Assembly (NCBI GenBank): GCA_013288625.1
Contig: JABDBN010000007.1
Coordinates: 1 to 46,692 of the forward strand
DNA: 46,692 nt
Source: Alphaproteobacteria bacterium
GTDB lineage: Bacteria > Pseudomonadota > Alphaproteobacteria > Rickettsiales > Midichloriaceae
Reading direction: 5' to 3'
Shown: piece by piece, positions 19,026-26,811 of the stretch
Layout: every line of letters begins with the position of its first letter
Numbering within the stretch: position 1 is the stretch's first letter
The notes under the pieces: model-generated
Databases searched by the model: none
The model's input: the letters and a program-made list of their open reading frames with translations, nothing else
Told to the model about the DNA's origin: nothing
Made by a program: the position numbers and the translations under genes

Positions 19026-19112
19026 TCAAAATAACTCAGGCTTAAATAAAACTATTAGCAGATATATGAGTAAACAAAGAGCTACCACTCCTCCAACTAC
19101 ATAAAAAATCAT
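19026..19112 (-). CDS. kdpF: Potassium-transporting ATPase subunit F, 28 residues
   Basis: This very short frame starts at ATG 19112 after an AGAGGAAAG ribosome binding site and encodes 28 residues. It begins MIFYVVGGVVALCLLIY and ends LFKPELF. A single hydrophobic helix followed by a KPE/RPE-F ending is the classical KdpF pattern. KdpF stabilises the pump in the membrane. Its position immediately before kdpA on the same strand is the canonical one. Identification by composition, length and place is strong. Confidence 0.9.
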   Translation of the reverse strand: MIFYVVGGVVALCLLIYLLIVLFKPELF

Positions 19113-19382
19113 TCTTTCCTCTGTGATAGTGAATCAATGAAACCGATTAAGGTAAAGCACAACCTAAAGAAGATTAAGGATATACCGATAAACATTATAT
19201 CTGCCAAGCTTATTACTGCGTTTATATTAAGCACCTATTTACACTAGCAAACAGATTGCCTAGTTGCTATTAAAATATTGAAATATAATAGAAAGAATAT
19301 TTGCTTGCCGACTAAAAAAATGGGTATCCCAAAACGTAATTTTGATTACAATAAAGTCAGTCTTAATTGCATAGGAATTATT

Positions 19383-19934
19383 ATGAGGAAGTTTCTTTTT
19401 TTATCGGTTATTTTAACCTGCTTAGGAACTATGGGTTTTGCGGTGAATGCATCCCAGGTTCAATCAACTCAGCCGCAGAATCCTAAAATGAAAAGGGTGG
19501 TAGAGATCATTGAGTCCGTAACCAGCTTTGAAGGCAACCTTACTAAAGAGATTCATGCGGAGTTTTGGAAATTAGTAAAGGAACTGCAGCTGGAAAAAGA
19601 CCCTAATTTGAAAGAGCTTAATGAGGTGGCCATCCAGTTCAATTTGGAAACTTGGCAGAGTATTAAACTCAGCTCACAGAATGGCAAAGTAACTAAAACC
19701 AAAGACTATGATAAATATAAGGATTTAGTGTTGCAGAAGTATAATGATAATCGGGTAAGGGACTCTATTTCAATGGATGAAAAATTAATGGATGCTGTAT
19801 CTAAGAAGCAGCCCCTTCAGACCCCACATGGTGATGTAATGCTTACTAATGAAACAATCGATCAAACCCTGGCATCTATAGAGTCTGCATATAAAAGAAG
19901 GAAGTTGCTATTGCAGGAACAGTGGAAACAATAA
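19383..19934 (+). CDS. Secreted protein of unknown function, paralog A
   Basis: I start this at ATG19383 (183 residues), preceded by AGGA at a spacing of six bases and opening a signal peptide (MRKFLFLSVILTCLGTMGFA, cleavage near VNA-SQ). An upstream in-frame ATG at 19278 would bury the signal. The mature part is helical and charged. It shares several blocks with the next gene: EFWKLVKE, WQSIKLS, GKVTKT, YDKYKD and YKRRKLL. I do not recognise the family. Periplasmic location is expected. The two genes lie 83 bases apart and arose by tandem duplication. Confidence 0.75.
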   Translation: MRKFLFLSVILTCLGTMGFAVNASQVQSTQPQNPKMKRVVEIIESVTSFEGNLTKEIHAEFWKLVKELQLEKDPNLKELNEVAIQFNLETWQSIKLSSQNGKVTKTKDYDKYKDLVLQKYNDNRVRDSISMDEKLMDAVSKKQPLQTPHGDVMLTNETIDQTLASIESAYKRRKLLLQEQWKQ

Positions 19935-20017
19935 GGGGCTTGGTGTGATTAATAGTTGCTCAAGTTTACTTAATTTGCTTAGTATGAAAGTAGGATTAAT
20001 TTTTTTTTAGGAACATT

Positions 20018-20602
20018 ATGCGTTATTTTTTTATTATGCTGATGGTTTGTGTAAGCATGGCGTTTATTACCTGTGCAAAGGCTGAAAATGCTGTTCCTGC
20101 TACATCTGCTCAGCCTGTGCAGCAGACTTCGCCGGAGCAAATGAAGCAGTTGGATAGACTAGTTGAAATTTTACAAACTGTTGCTAGCCCGGATGGTCAT
20201 ATTGATCAGGCGCTTCACGATGAGTTTTGGAAAATTGTGAAAGAAAATAATCTTGCGACGGAGATCGATTTTACCAAGGTTAATGATGAATCTAATAAAT
20301 TTGATGTCGAAGTGTGGCAAAGTATAAAACTTAGCTTTACAAAAGGCAAAGTTACTAAAACTCCAAACTACGAAAGCTACAAAGACCAAATGCTGAAAAA
20401 ATATCCCAGTGACCAGCTTAATGCTAGCATTACACGATATGAAAACATGATGGAGGCAGCTGCCAATAAGAAACCGATCAGTACTGCTAAGGGGCCAATA
20501 AATCTCACTGAAGAGCTAATCAATAAAACTATTTCAGACCTGGAAGCATCATATAAGAGAAGGAATCAGTTGATGAAAAAAGATTGGGTTGAAGGGCAAT
20601 AA
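20018..20602 (+). CDS. Secreted protein of unknown function, paralog B
   Basis: The 194-residue protein has a signal peptide (about 1-22, cleavage after AKA) and an AGGAAC ribosome binding site. It aligns over its whole length with the preceding gene (EFWKIVKE, WQSIKLS, GKVTKT, YESYKDQ, YKRRNQL). The mature start is rich in Pro, Gln, Thr and Ser, and the rest is helical. No known domain is recognised. A T-rich stretch precedes it, so it may have its own promoter. It converges on the coiled-coil gene at 20629. Confidence 0.75.
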   Translation: MRYFFIMLMVCVSMAFITCAKAENAVPATSAQPVQQTSPEQMKQLDRLVEILQTVASPDGHIDQALHDEFWKIVKENNLATEIDFTKVNDESNKFDVEVWQSIKLSFTKGKVTKTPNYESYKDQMLKKYPSDQLNASITRYENMMEAAANKKPISTAKGPINLTEELINKTISDLEASYKRRNQLMKKDWVEGQ

Positions 20603-20628
20603 GATTCCCTCAACTTATTGCATAACCA

Positions 20629-21873
20629 TTACGGAGTAGTTTTTGCTCCTTCGGGGTTAGCCTGTTGCTTTGCTCTAGCTTGCTCTTCAGCTTCAGCCTG
20701 TTGCTTTGCTCTAGCTTGCTCTTCAGCTTCAGCCTGTTGCTTTGCTCTAGCTTGCTCTTCGGCTTGAGCCTGCTGCTTTGCTCTAGCTTGCTCTTCAGCC
20801 TGAGCCTGCTGCTTTGCTCTAGCTTGCTCTTCGGCCTGAGCCTGCTGCTTTGCTCTAGCTTGCTCTTCAGCCTGAGCCTGTTGCTTTGCTCTAGCTTGCT
20901 CTTCGGCTTGAGCCTGCTGCTTTGCTCTAGCTTGCTCTTCAGCCTGAGCCTGTTGCTTTGCTCTAGCTTGCTCTTCGGCTTGAGCCTGCTGCTTTGCTCT
21001 GCTAGCTTCTTCTTCAGCGTTAGCCTGCTGTCTTGCGTTTTGCCTTTCTTGTCTTGCGTTTTGTCGCTCCTGTCTGAATTCTTGTTTTGCCTTTCTTCGG
21101 TTTGCTTCATCCCTTAAACGCTGCTCTGCTTCCTGAGCACGTCTGGTTTCTTCGCGCAGGCGGTATTCTGCATCGTGTGTGCGCTTGGCTTCTTCACGGA
21201 GACGGAACTCAGCTTCCTGTGCTCGTCTAGCCTCATCTACCTGTTTGCGCAGTAAATCCTTACGAACTCGTTCGATGTTTGCCTGTTCTCTGCGTAAAGC
21301 TTCTTCTTTGCGGCGTTGTTCAATATGGATCGCCGTTTGATGTGCGTTTACTATATTTGCATGGAGGCGTCTTTGTTCAAGATCTCTTTGTTCTCTGAGT
21401 AGAACCATGTTTAAACGGTGTTGTTCTCTGAGTTCTGAGGCATGCTGCATGCGTCTTGCATCTTCCTGGGACTGTTTTCTAGCAGCATGCAAGCGAGACT
21501 GTTCTAAATCGTAGTTTCGCTCTTCGCGTACTGCTGCCTTTATATTATTCTGCTCAGCAATTGCTGCTTTCTCTCTTGCTGTAGTGCGTTTTTGCTCTTC
21601 CAGTTTAGTTTGTTCCAATTCGAGTTGATGCTTTCGTGCTTTGTCAGCTTCAAGCTGAGCTTTCATTTCTTCTTCACGCTCAATCTGCATTTTTAATATT
21701 TCTTTTTGGATCGCGAGCTCTTTTTCCAGAATCTGGTTATCTCTTAATAGCTTGGCAGCATCTGGCTCAGCCATCACCGAGGAATCGCTATTGGATTGGG
21801 ACATCATGACATAACAGGTAGTTGCTGCCGTTATGCAGCTAACAAGCATGATAGCAATAAGTAAAATTCGCAT
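20629..21873 (-). CDS. Membrane-anchored coiled-coil protein with 12-residue repeats
   Basis: The 414-residue protein begins with a signal peptide or membrane anchor (about 1-23) and continues as one long, highly charged helix rich in Glu, Arg, Gln and Ala, typical of a coiled coil. Middle segments repeat loosely (RREEAKRTHDAEYRLREE-like). The last third consists of about ten copies of RAKQQAQAEEQA, ending NPEGAKTTP. It resembles TolA-type stalks in composition only; no TolA C-terminal domain is present. A periplasmic tether or surface-linked stalk is possible but unproven. Because the DNA repeat is 36 bases, the other frames are also open across it; those are shadows. Confidence 0.75.
   Translation of the reverse strand: MRILLIAIMLVSCITAATTCYVMMSQSNSDSSVMAEPDAAKLLRDNQILEKELAIQKEILKMQIEREEEMKAQLEADKARKHQLELEQTKLEEQKRTTAREKAAIAEQNNIKAAVREERNYDLEQSRLHAARKQSQEDARRMQHASELREQHRLNMVLLREQRDLEQRRLHANIVNAHQTAIHIEQRRKEEALRREQANIERVRKDLLRKQVDEARRAQEAEFRLREEAKRTHDAEYRLREETRRAQEAEQRLRDEANRRKAKQEFRQERQNARQERQNARQQANAEEEASRAKQQAQAEEQARAKQQAQAEEQARAKQQAQAEEQARAKQQAQAEEQARAKQQAQAEEQARAKQQAQAEEQARAKQQAQAEEQARAKQQAEAEEQARAKQQAEAEEQARAKQQANPEGAKTTP
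20659..21000 (-). repeat. 36-bp tandem repeat inside the coiled-coil gene
   Basis: About nine and a half copies of a 36-base unit encode RAKQQA(Q/E)AEEQA. Copies differ mainly at silent or near-silent positions (for example CTG/TTG and TCA/TCG in the plus-strand reading). Such an in-frame minisatellite can gain or lose units without breaking the gene, so length variation between strains is expected. Confidence 0.9.
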
Positions 21874-22020
21874 TGAATAAGCTCAAAATAAATTATGACG
21901 GAATTATAGCATAATATTTAAAGTTGTTGCAACGATAAAGATTAAATAATCCTTAAATGCTTGATTATGGCATTTATTTTTGATAAGGTTAGTTTGTTGC
22001 TAGGCTTTCCTAATCGTTCC

Positions 22021-22365
22021 TTATTCTTGCTCAAATAACTGCTCAAGAGCATATATGACTACATTGTTTAAATTCTTCCCGCTTCGTAGGCCATAAAGAA
22101 ATGCCTCCTTATGGAGTTCTGGGTTTAGCCTGACATTAAATGTTCCTTTAAACGGCCTATCAGGTGCTTTATTAACTTTTTTACATAGCTTAAGATAGCT
22201 ATCTACAGCTTTATGAAATTCTTTTACTAAAGTTTCAGCGTCTTTTGCTTCATAATTGACTAGATCCCTAATAAACTCAAGCTTGCCATATAATATACAT
22301 TCTTCTGGATCAAAGTGCACTGACCCTTGGTATCCTTTATATTCAATAATATCCGCTTTCTTCAT
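22021..22365 (-). CDS. hicB: HicB-family antitoxin
   Basis: HicB antitoxins neutralise the mRNA interferase HicA and repress their own operon. The 114-residue protein has the usual partial RNase H-like N-terminal domain (YKGYQGSVHFDPEECILYGKL, then FHKAVDSYLKLC) and the C-terminal ribbon-helix-helix part FNVRLNPELHKEAFLYG. Its ATG overlaps the end of the hicA frame by four bases (ATGA), the common hicAB arrangement. The partner hicA carries a frameshift, so the antitoxin may now be an orphan or may protect against related toxins. Confidence 0.9.
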   Translation of the reverse strand: MKKADIIEYKGYQGSVHFDPEECILYGKLEFIRDLVNYEAKDAETLVKEFHKAVDSYLKLCKKVNKAPDRPFKGTFNVRLNPELHKEAFLYGLRSGKNLNNVVIYALEQLFEQE

Positions 22366-22618
22366 AATAAACCTGCTGTTTGTAATATTTTTAATACATC
22401 ATTGATCTGATAAGGTTTTAATACGGGTCTTGGATGAGGCTTATGAATATCTAATGCTAGTCTTAATGTTCTATTATAAAATTGTCTCCTGGAGCCTGAT
22501 GTCTTCCCCTTTGTTAGTTCTTCAAAACCGCAACTACTTAATAATTTACTTAATTCATTCCATGTGAAATCTACAGGTTTTCTTGGATGCGCTTCAGTAA
22601 CTTATTAAGTTTAGTCAC
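22362..22618 (-). pseudogene. hicA: HicA toxin, frameshifted
   Basis: Translation from GTG22618 gives VTKLNKLLKRIQEN and then a stop after one Leu. The -1 frame continues from that point with PVDFTWNELSKLL, GKTSGSRRQFYN and LDIHKPHPRPVLKPYQ, a clear HicA sequence including the catalytic His, up to a TGA overlapping the hicB start. One missing C beside bases 22576-22577 explains the break. The downstream frame has no Met and no obvious alternative start, so an active toxin is unlikely unless ribosomes shift frame. A sequencing error is the main alternative explanation. This gene is too short and broken to appear in ordinary gene calls. Confidence 0.8.
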
Positions 22619-22710
22619 AGTTTCTACCTATTCCTACGAATATAAATATAGCACTTCTGCTCGAATTTGCAACTAGTATTAGTACCACATTTTTTATAGT
22701 TATGAGGCGA

Positions 22711-23496
22711 CTAATTGATAATCTTAGGATAAAGGCGGGTAGCTACGCTTATCGCCAATATCAGCATGGTAAATAAAACCAGGAAGTCGTGTAGTAGTCC
22801 AAAAGTGCTGGGTTCACCTAATATCATGAGGCTTCTGAAAGCATCGACCTGATAGGTGAGGGGGTTGAAGTGGGATAATATCACCAGCCATGGCGGCATC
22901 ATGGCGATGGGGTAAAGCGCATTGCTTGCGAAGAACAAAGGCATGGTGAGTACTTGCCCAACGCCCATAAAGCGCTCGCGTTTTTTTACGATTGAAGCGA
23001 CTATAAGAGAGATGGTAGAAAATAGCGCTGAACCAAGGAACACAAACAGCACAACTCCTATTAAAGAAAAAGGGGTCAGGCTGATGTCGACACTGAGAAA
23101 AAAGGCTAATATGTAGATAACGATTGCCTGGGATAGGCCGCGGATACCTGCTGCTAGTGCGCGCCCTATGACAAAGCTGCTGCGGGCGCAGGGGCTGACT
23201 AGAACTTTTTGCAGTATGCCCATATCCCGCTCCCAGATGAGTGAAATGCCATAAAATATGGAAGCAAATAGTATGCTCTGAGCAAGAATACCTGGCGCGA
23301 TAAAATCGAGATATTTGGTGTCTCCTGTATCGATTACATGCACTTTGGCCATGGCTTGCCCAAAAATAAGCAGCCACAAAATCGGCTGGATCATGCGGGT
23401 GAAAAGCTCATAGGGATCGTGCCGTAGCTTTCTCACGTCAGTTTCGAATATGGCGAGCATCTGGAAGAAGCCAGTTTTAATCCTAGTTGCGGGCAT
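22711..23496 (-). CDS. ABC-2 type transporter permease (DrrB/NodJ-like)
   Basis: This is the membrane subunit of an ABC exporter. From ATG23496, which overlaps the ATPase gene by 14 bases, it has 261 residues with about six membrane helices and the ABC-2 pattern: a helical N-terminus, FIAPGILAQSILFASIFYG, a loop with WERDMGILQKVLVSP, and a late HFNPLTYQVDAFR motif. The DrrB/NodJ group exports drugs, lipids or polysaccharides. An earlier ATG (23592) would overlap the ATPase by over 100 bases and is unlikely. The substrate is unknown. Confidence 0.9.
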   Translation of the reverse strand: MPATRIKTGFFQMLAIFETDVRKLRHDPYELFTRMIQPILWLLIFGQAMAKVHVIDTGDTKYLDFIAPGILAQSILFASIFYGISLIWERDMGILQKVLVSPCARSSFVIGRALAAGIRGLSQAIVIYILAFFLSVDISLTPFSLIGVVLFVFLGSALFSTISLIVASIVKKRERFMGVGQVLTMPLFFASNALYPIAMMPPWLVILSHFNPLTYQVDAFRSLMILGEPSTFGLLHDFLVLFTMLILAISVATRLYPKIIN

Positions 23497-24295
23497 TAAG
23501 TATCTGGCGCATCTGTCTTGTATTGTCATAAGTATCCTCATCGCTAATCGTGCTACCAGTAAAATGAATGAATACATCATTAAGGGTAGCATTATTTCCT
23601 ACAGCTTTCTTTAGTTCGGCTGGACTGCCCAGAGCCCGTATCTTGCCCCTGCTCATAAAGCCCAGCATAGAGCATAAATGATCGGCTTCTTCCATATCAT
23701 GAGTTGTTAAAATTATAGTAGTGTGCAAATCTCTATGCAATTCCTGGATGTGCTTCCATACAAGGCGGCGGGCTACTGGATCCAGACCGGTGGTAGGCTC
23801 ATCCATAAATAAAACCTTAGGTTTATGCAAAATGGCCTGAGCTATTTCCAGCTTGCGAATCATACCCCCGGAATAATCCCGAACCAGCCTATTGGCGAAC
23901 TCGCTAAGTCCCATAAACTCCAATACCTGTGCGATGCGACTCTTGCGTTCGCTGCTTCTGATGCCATATAATTTGGCTGACATCAACAGATTTTCGTAGC
24001 CTGATAATTCAGCATCCGCGGAAAAAAGCTGGGGGATATAACCTATGTTCTCGCGTACGGCCTGAGGAGAGGTGATAATGTCATGTCCGCCTACAGTTGC
24101 TGTTCCCGAGCTTGGCTGTAATAAAGTGGTGAGCATTTTTATCGTGGTGGTTTTTCCTGCTCCATTTGAGCCAAGCAAGCCAAAAGTTATTCCTTGGGCA
24201 ATATCGAAGTCAATGGCACTTACTGCGGTGAAAGAATTAAAACATCGCGTGAGTTTTTTTATCGAAATAGCTACGGCAGTGTTTTTCGAATCCAT
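23483..24295 (-). CDS. ABC transporter ATP-binding protein (DrrA/NodI-like)
   Basis: This 270-residue ATPase powers the adjacent permease. It has Walker A GSNGAGKTT, the Q loop, the signature YSGGMIRKLEIAQ, Walker B VLFMDEPTTGLD and the switch His in ILTTHDMEEAD. The C-terminal extension is typical of the DrrA/NodI group. It starts eight bases after nadM and overlaps the permease gene, so the three are probably cotranscribed. The link between an NAD-synthesis gene and this exporter may be only positional. Confidence 0.93.
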   Translation of the reverse strand: MDSKNTAVAISIKKLTRCFNSFTAVSAIDFDIAQGITFGLLGSNGAGKTTTIKMLTTLLQPSSGTATVGGHDIITSPQAVRENIGYIPQLFSADAELSGYENLLMSAKLYGIRSSERKSRIAQVLEFMGLSEFANRLVRDYSGGMIRKLEIAQAILHKPKVLFMDEPTTGLDPVARRLVWKHIQELHRDLHTTIILTTHDMEEADHLCSMLGFMSRGKIRALGSPAELKKAVGNNATLNDVFIHFTGSTISDEDTYDNTRQMRQILNARN

Positions 24296-24303
24296 ATTAT
24301 ACC

Positions 24304-25335
24304 TTATAAAATGCCAAACATGTTTTGCATAACAAAATAATGATCTTCGAATACTTGTGAAGGATCTACGTCACTTATCGGTACCCAAAAGGCTGCTTTA
24401 GCATCGTCGCCGCCATCGACTCTAGGCTGCTTCATGCTTGGATCTAATGAAATATGAAAGGAATGGGTTATTATTCTTCCCCGAGCCGCCCGATAAGGGT
24501 CGGAAAAAACTCTGGCATCTTTTATAGAATTATGCAGAACCTCTTTGGGTATTCGAATGTTGGTTTCTTCGCAGAGCTCTCTGATACATGCATCGGCAAG
24601 GTGTTCGCGGGGTTCGATAAATCCGCCGGGGAAAGAGACCTGCCCTCTGCCTGGGATTATGCCACGGCGTACCATGAGAATTTTATCATGGTGGGTTACC
24701 AGTGCGTCTGCAGTTACCTGAGTATAGGGGAAGGGTGCGCACTCCCAAGATGCCCAGTATTTTGTGTAATAGTCTTGTTCTTTGCGCAAGTATAAACAAT
24801 CTTCATGAGTGGAGAATTTCTCTAAAAAATCCTTTACATTTGCAGGTAGTAACCGTGCAATTTCGGCAAACTTAAATGGCTTTGCGAATAATCCCTTTCG
24901 TATAGAGGTCGCATTTATGTTGGGTTTGCACTGTAGTTCTATAATTTTCCATGCAGAAAACAGCTTTCCATAGTCGTAAGATGATGGCTTTTCAGAGGTG
25001 ATAAACCCTATGCTTCCTGGTTTTTGCATGGTGGTCTCAGCCACGATTTTATTGATATTTTGGCGCCAAAGATTGTTATTATATATAACATCGATAACAG
25101 GTTTAACAATAAGCCGCTGGTTATCAGAGCGTGTAAAGCTTCCGCGGATCATTTCCTCGCGCTCCTGAAAATTCCAGGGATTGCGCAGTGAGCGGGGCTG
25201 AAAAGCAGAGCCGCATAGTATTAAAACCTGAGATGCTTGGCTTAAGGCTTTGCGAATGACTGTCTGATGCCCCAAATGAAAAGGCTGAAATCTGCCAAGG
25301 AGTACTATGGTGTCATATTGGATAACTTTAGGCAT
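24304..25335 (-). CDS. nadM: Bifunctional NMN adenylyltransferase / Nudix hydrolase
   Basis: The N-terminal half is a NadM-type nucleotidyltransferase with GRFQPFHLGH (14-23), which joins NMN and ATP to make NAD. A conserved SIRKG-type motif follows at about 144-148. The C-terminal half is a Nudix domain with GGFIEPRE (237-244) and IRELCEET (251-258), where the usual Gly after EET is Asn. The 343-residue fusion matches the known NadM-Nudix bifunctional enzymes, whose Nudix part cleaves ADP-ribose. The product would feed NAD synthesis from NMN, suggesting a salvage route. It leads a cluster with the ABC exporter genes. Confidence 0.92.
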   Translation of the reverse strand: MPKVIQYDTIVLLGRFQPFHLGHQTVIRKALSQASQVLILCGSAFQPRSLRNPWNFQEREEMIRGSFTRSDNQRLIVKPVIDVIYNNNLWRQNINKIVAETTMQKPGSIGFITSEKPSSYDYGKLFSAWKIIELQCKPNINATSIRKGLFAKPFKFAEIARLLPANVKDFLEKFSTHEDCLYLRKEQDYYTKYWASWECAPFPYTQVTADALVTHHDKILMVRRGIIPGRGQVSFPGGFIEPREHLADACIRELCEETNIRIPKEVLHNSIKDARVFSDPYRAARGRIITHSFHISLDPSMKQPRVDGGDDAKAAFWVPISDVDPSQVFEDHYFVMQNMFGIL

Positions 25336-25477
25336 CGTGAAATTAACTCGATCTGAATAGGGTTTAATATCCTATCATACCTTTTTCCTAATTAGAGGCA
25401 ATAATTAGCTTATAGCTTAATATTTCTGAAACAAAGGTATGTTACAATGGATTAGATATATAGAGAAGATGCGAAGC

Positions 25478-25930
25478 ATGCAAGATAACAATAAGCAATC
25501 AATAGATCCTGGCATTTATCGCCATTTTAAAGGGAAATATTATGAAGTATTTAATACGGCCACAGATGTAAAATCTCTGCAAAAGGTTGTTATATACGGG
25601 CCTGTCGATGGCAGCTGTGATTTTTATCAACGGCCCTTAGACATGTTTTCAGAATTGGTTATAACAAAGGCTGGAAGCTTAGTGGAGCGATTCGCTAAGG
25701 CACATGGTCTCCAGACTGAGTCTATTTTCCGGAATCAAACCGTCGATTGTAAAGATCTAGAGAGCAAAATAGCTAATCCTTCAGAAGAGTGCCCTGTTGA
25801 TAGTGTTAATAAAACAGAAGAAATTGATGTTATAGGCGTTAGTAGGGATTCTGAAAATCATGCTTTAGTGTTTGATATCTACAGTATTCTTGGAGAGCCG
25901 GGTCTTTATCTTCAACCCCATGCTCATTAA
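25478..25930 (+). CDS. DUF1653-domain protein
   Basis: The N-terminal half carries the DUF1653 signature GIYRHFKGKYYEVFNTATD, VVIYGP and QRPLDMFSELV. This small beta-rich domain has no firm function. The C-terminal half is longer than in simple members and I do not recognise it. I start at ATG25478 (150 residues) because GAGAAG lies nine bases upstream and the family begins close to the GIYRH motif. ATGs at 25439 and 25469 are in frame and possible. It converges on the small lipoprotein at 25933, with two bases between stops. Confidence 0.8.
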   Translation: MQDNNKQSIDPGIYRHFKGKYYEVFNTATDVKSLQKVVIYGPVDGSCDFYQRPLDMFSELVITKAGSLVERFAKAHGLQTESIFRNQTVDCKDLESKIANPSEECPVDSVNKTEEIDVIGVSRDSENHALVFDIYSILGEPGLYLQPHAH

Positions 25931-25932
25931 TA

Positions 25933-26115
25933 CTAGTGGTGTTCCCAGGGCTCTCTATACGACCTGCGCTCCCATTCTGGCTGGATAAACATCTCATCCC
26001 GGGTAGGAGGGTAGTAGAAGGGGCTTGGATTAGTGTCGTGGTAAACTGCGGTATCTGAAGCGCAGCTGCATACAGACATTAATGCCATTAAACAAAGTAA
26101 CTTTTTTACCTTCAT
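25933..26115 (-). CDS. Small lipoprotein, member 1 of three
   Basis: This 60-residue protein starts MKVKKLLCLMALMSVCSC with a lipobox ending in Cys18, after a good ribosome binding site (AAAAGGGGC). The mature part is short and rich in Tyr, Pro, Glu and aromatic residues (FYYPPTRDEMFIQPEWERR). It resembles the third lipoprotein in the PEW/WPEW and Tyr-Arg pattern. Outer-membrane or surface lipoprotein is the likely location. Function unknown. Confidence 0.7.
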   Translation of the reverse strand: MKVKKLLCLMALMSVCSCASDTAVYHDTNPSPFYYPPTRDEMFIQPEWERRSYREPWEHH

Positions 26116-26141
26116 CTTAAGCCCCTTTTAAATTTAGACTC

Positions 26142-26345
26142 CTAATATCCGGAATTATACGAACGATCCCCTCTGTACGAGCGGTCACAGTTCGGTAAAT
26201 ACCTGGAATGGCAGTCGCGTGGTGGATTGTAAACCGGTGGTTCAGTATAAACAACGCGAGGAGCCATATTACATGGTTCATGACAAGTCGCACACCCGCC
26301 CAACGCTAGGAAGGATAGGAGTAAAATAGCTTTTGTAATTTTCAT
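26142..26345 (-). CDS. Small lipoprotein, member 2 of three
   Basis: I start at ATG26345 (67 residues) because MKITKAILLL matches the start of the neighbouring lipoprotein; an ATG at 26357 is in frame. The lipobox is LALGGC. The mature part has several Cys residues (CATCHEPC, DCHS, NCDRS), many Pro and Tyr, and ends in Arg/Ser/Tyr-rich GDRSYNSGY. The extra cysteines could form disulphides in the periplasm. No known family. It belongs to the three-gene lipoprotein cluster. Confidence 0.7.
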   Translation of the reverse strand: MKITKAILLLSFLALGGCATCHEPCNMAPRVVYTEPPVYNPPRDCHSRYLPNCDRSYRGDRSYNSGY

Positions 26346-26387
26346 AAAAACACTCATATTATTTAGTTATATTTGCCTAAGCAATTT

Positions 26388-26594
26388 TTAGTGGTGGTAG
26401 TGATGAAAACCACCCTCATGATGCCAATATGATCTATAGCCTCTGTAGTCCCATTCCGGCCATATATATAGCGTACTTTGTGGCTCGGTATAGTAATAGT
26501 AATTTGGAGTAGTGTCGTAATATATTACGCCATCAGTAGCGCAGCCGGTGACACCAAGTAGTGCCAATAAGCAAATCGTTTTAGTGATTTTCAT
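26388..26594 (-). CDS. Small lipoprotein, member 3 of three
   Basis: This 68-residue protein starts MKITKTICLLALLGVTGC with a clear lipobox, after AAGGGGGA. The mature part is extremely rich in Tyr, Trp and His (NYYYYTEPQ, IWPEWDYRGYRSYWHHE, ending HHYHH). The His-rich end might bind metal, but nothing proves it. It shares the D-T-T/D-T-N and PEW pattern with member 1. It is probably envelope-associated. Confidence 0.72.
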   Translation of the reverse strand: MKITKTICLLALLGVTGCATDGVIYYDTTPNYYYYTEPQSTLYIWPEWDYRGYRSYWHHEGGFHHYHH

Positions 26595-26811
26595 AATTAT
26601 TCCCCCTTAGAAAATCATGTTATCCTTTTGATATTATTAGATTTTATTTAAAAAAGCAACGGTATAATATCCAATGGGTAAGAGCAATTGATAAGAAAAG
26701 CCCCTTTCGCTAGGATTGAACGCAATAAAAGGTATATAATATAAGAAATGCCTTGTTTATTGGCGTATAATATATTATATTTGTTGGATAAAAATTATAG
26801 ATTAGATTATT
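26595..26811. other. AT-rich divergent intergenic region
   Basis: This 217-base gap separates the lipoprotein cluster (minus) from the large gene at 26812 (plus). It must hold divergent promoters. TATAAT occurs at 26766-26771 on the plus strand, but the -35 is unclear. No RNA gene or repeat was seen. Confidence 0.4.

Noticed and set aside
20610..21117. Long open frames on both strands across the 36-bp repeat region
   Set aside because: The repeat length is a multiple of three, so all frames stay open; the products are simple Leu/Ser or Lys/Leu/Ser repeats. Only the minus-strand frame with signal anchor and coiled coil is credible.
22576..22582. Programmed -1 frameshift site in hicA
   Set aside because: The local bases do not form a standard X XXY YYZ slippery heptamer in the reading frame and no strong downstream structure is apparent, so a disabling mutation or sequencing error is simpler.
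22814..23377. 187-codon minus-strand frame inside the ABC permease gene
   Set aside because: It is in a different frame of the same strand; composition (His, Arg, Ser, Cys-rich) is that of an out-of-frame reading, whereas the permease frame is clear.
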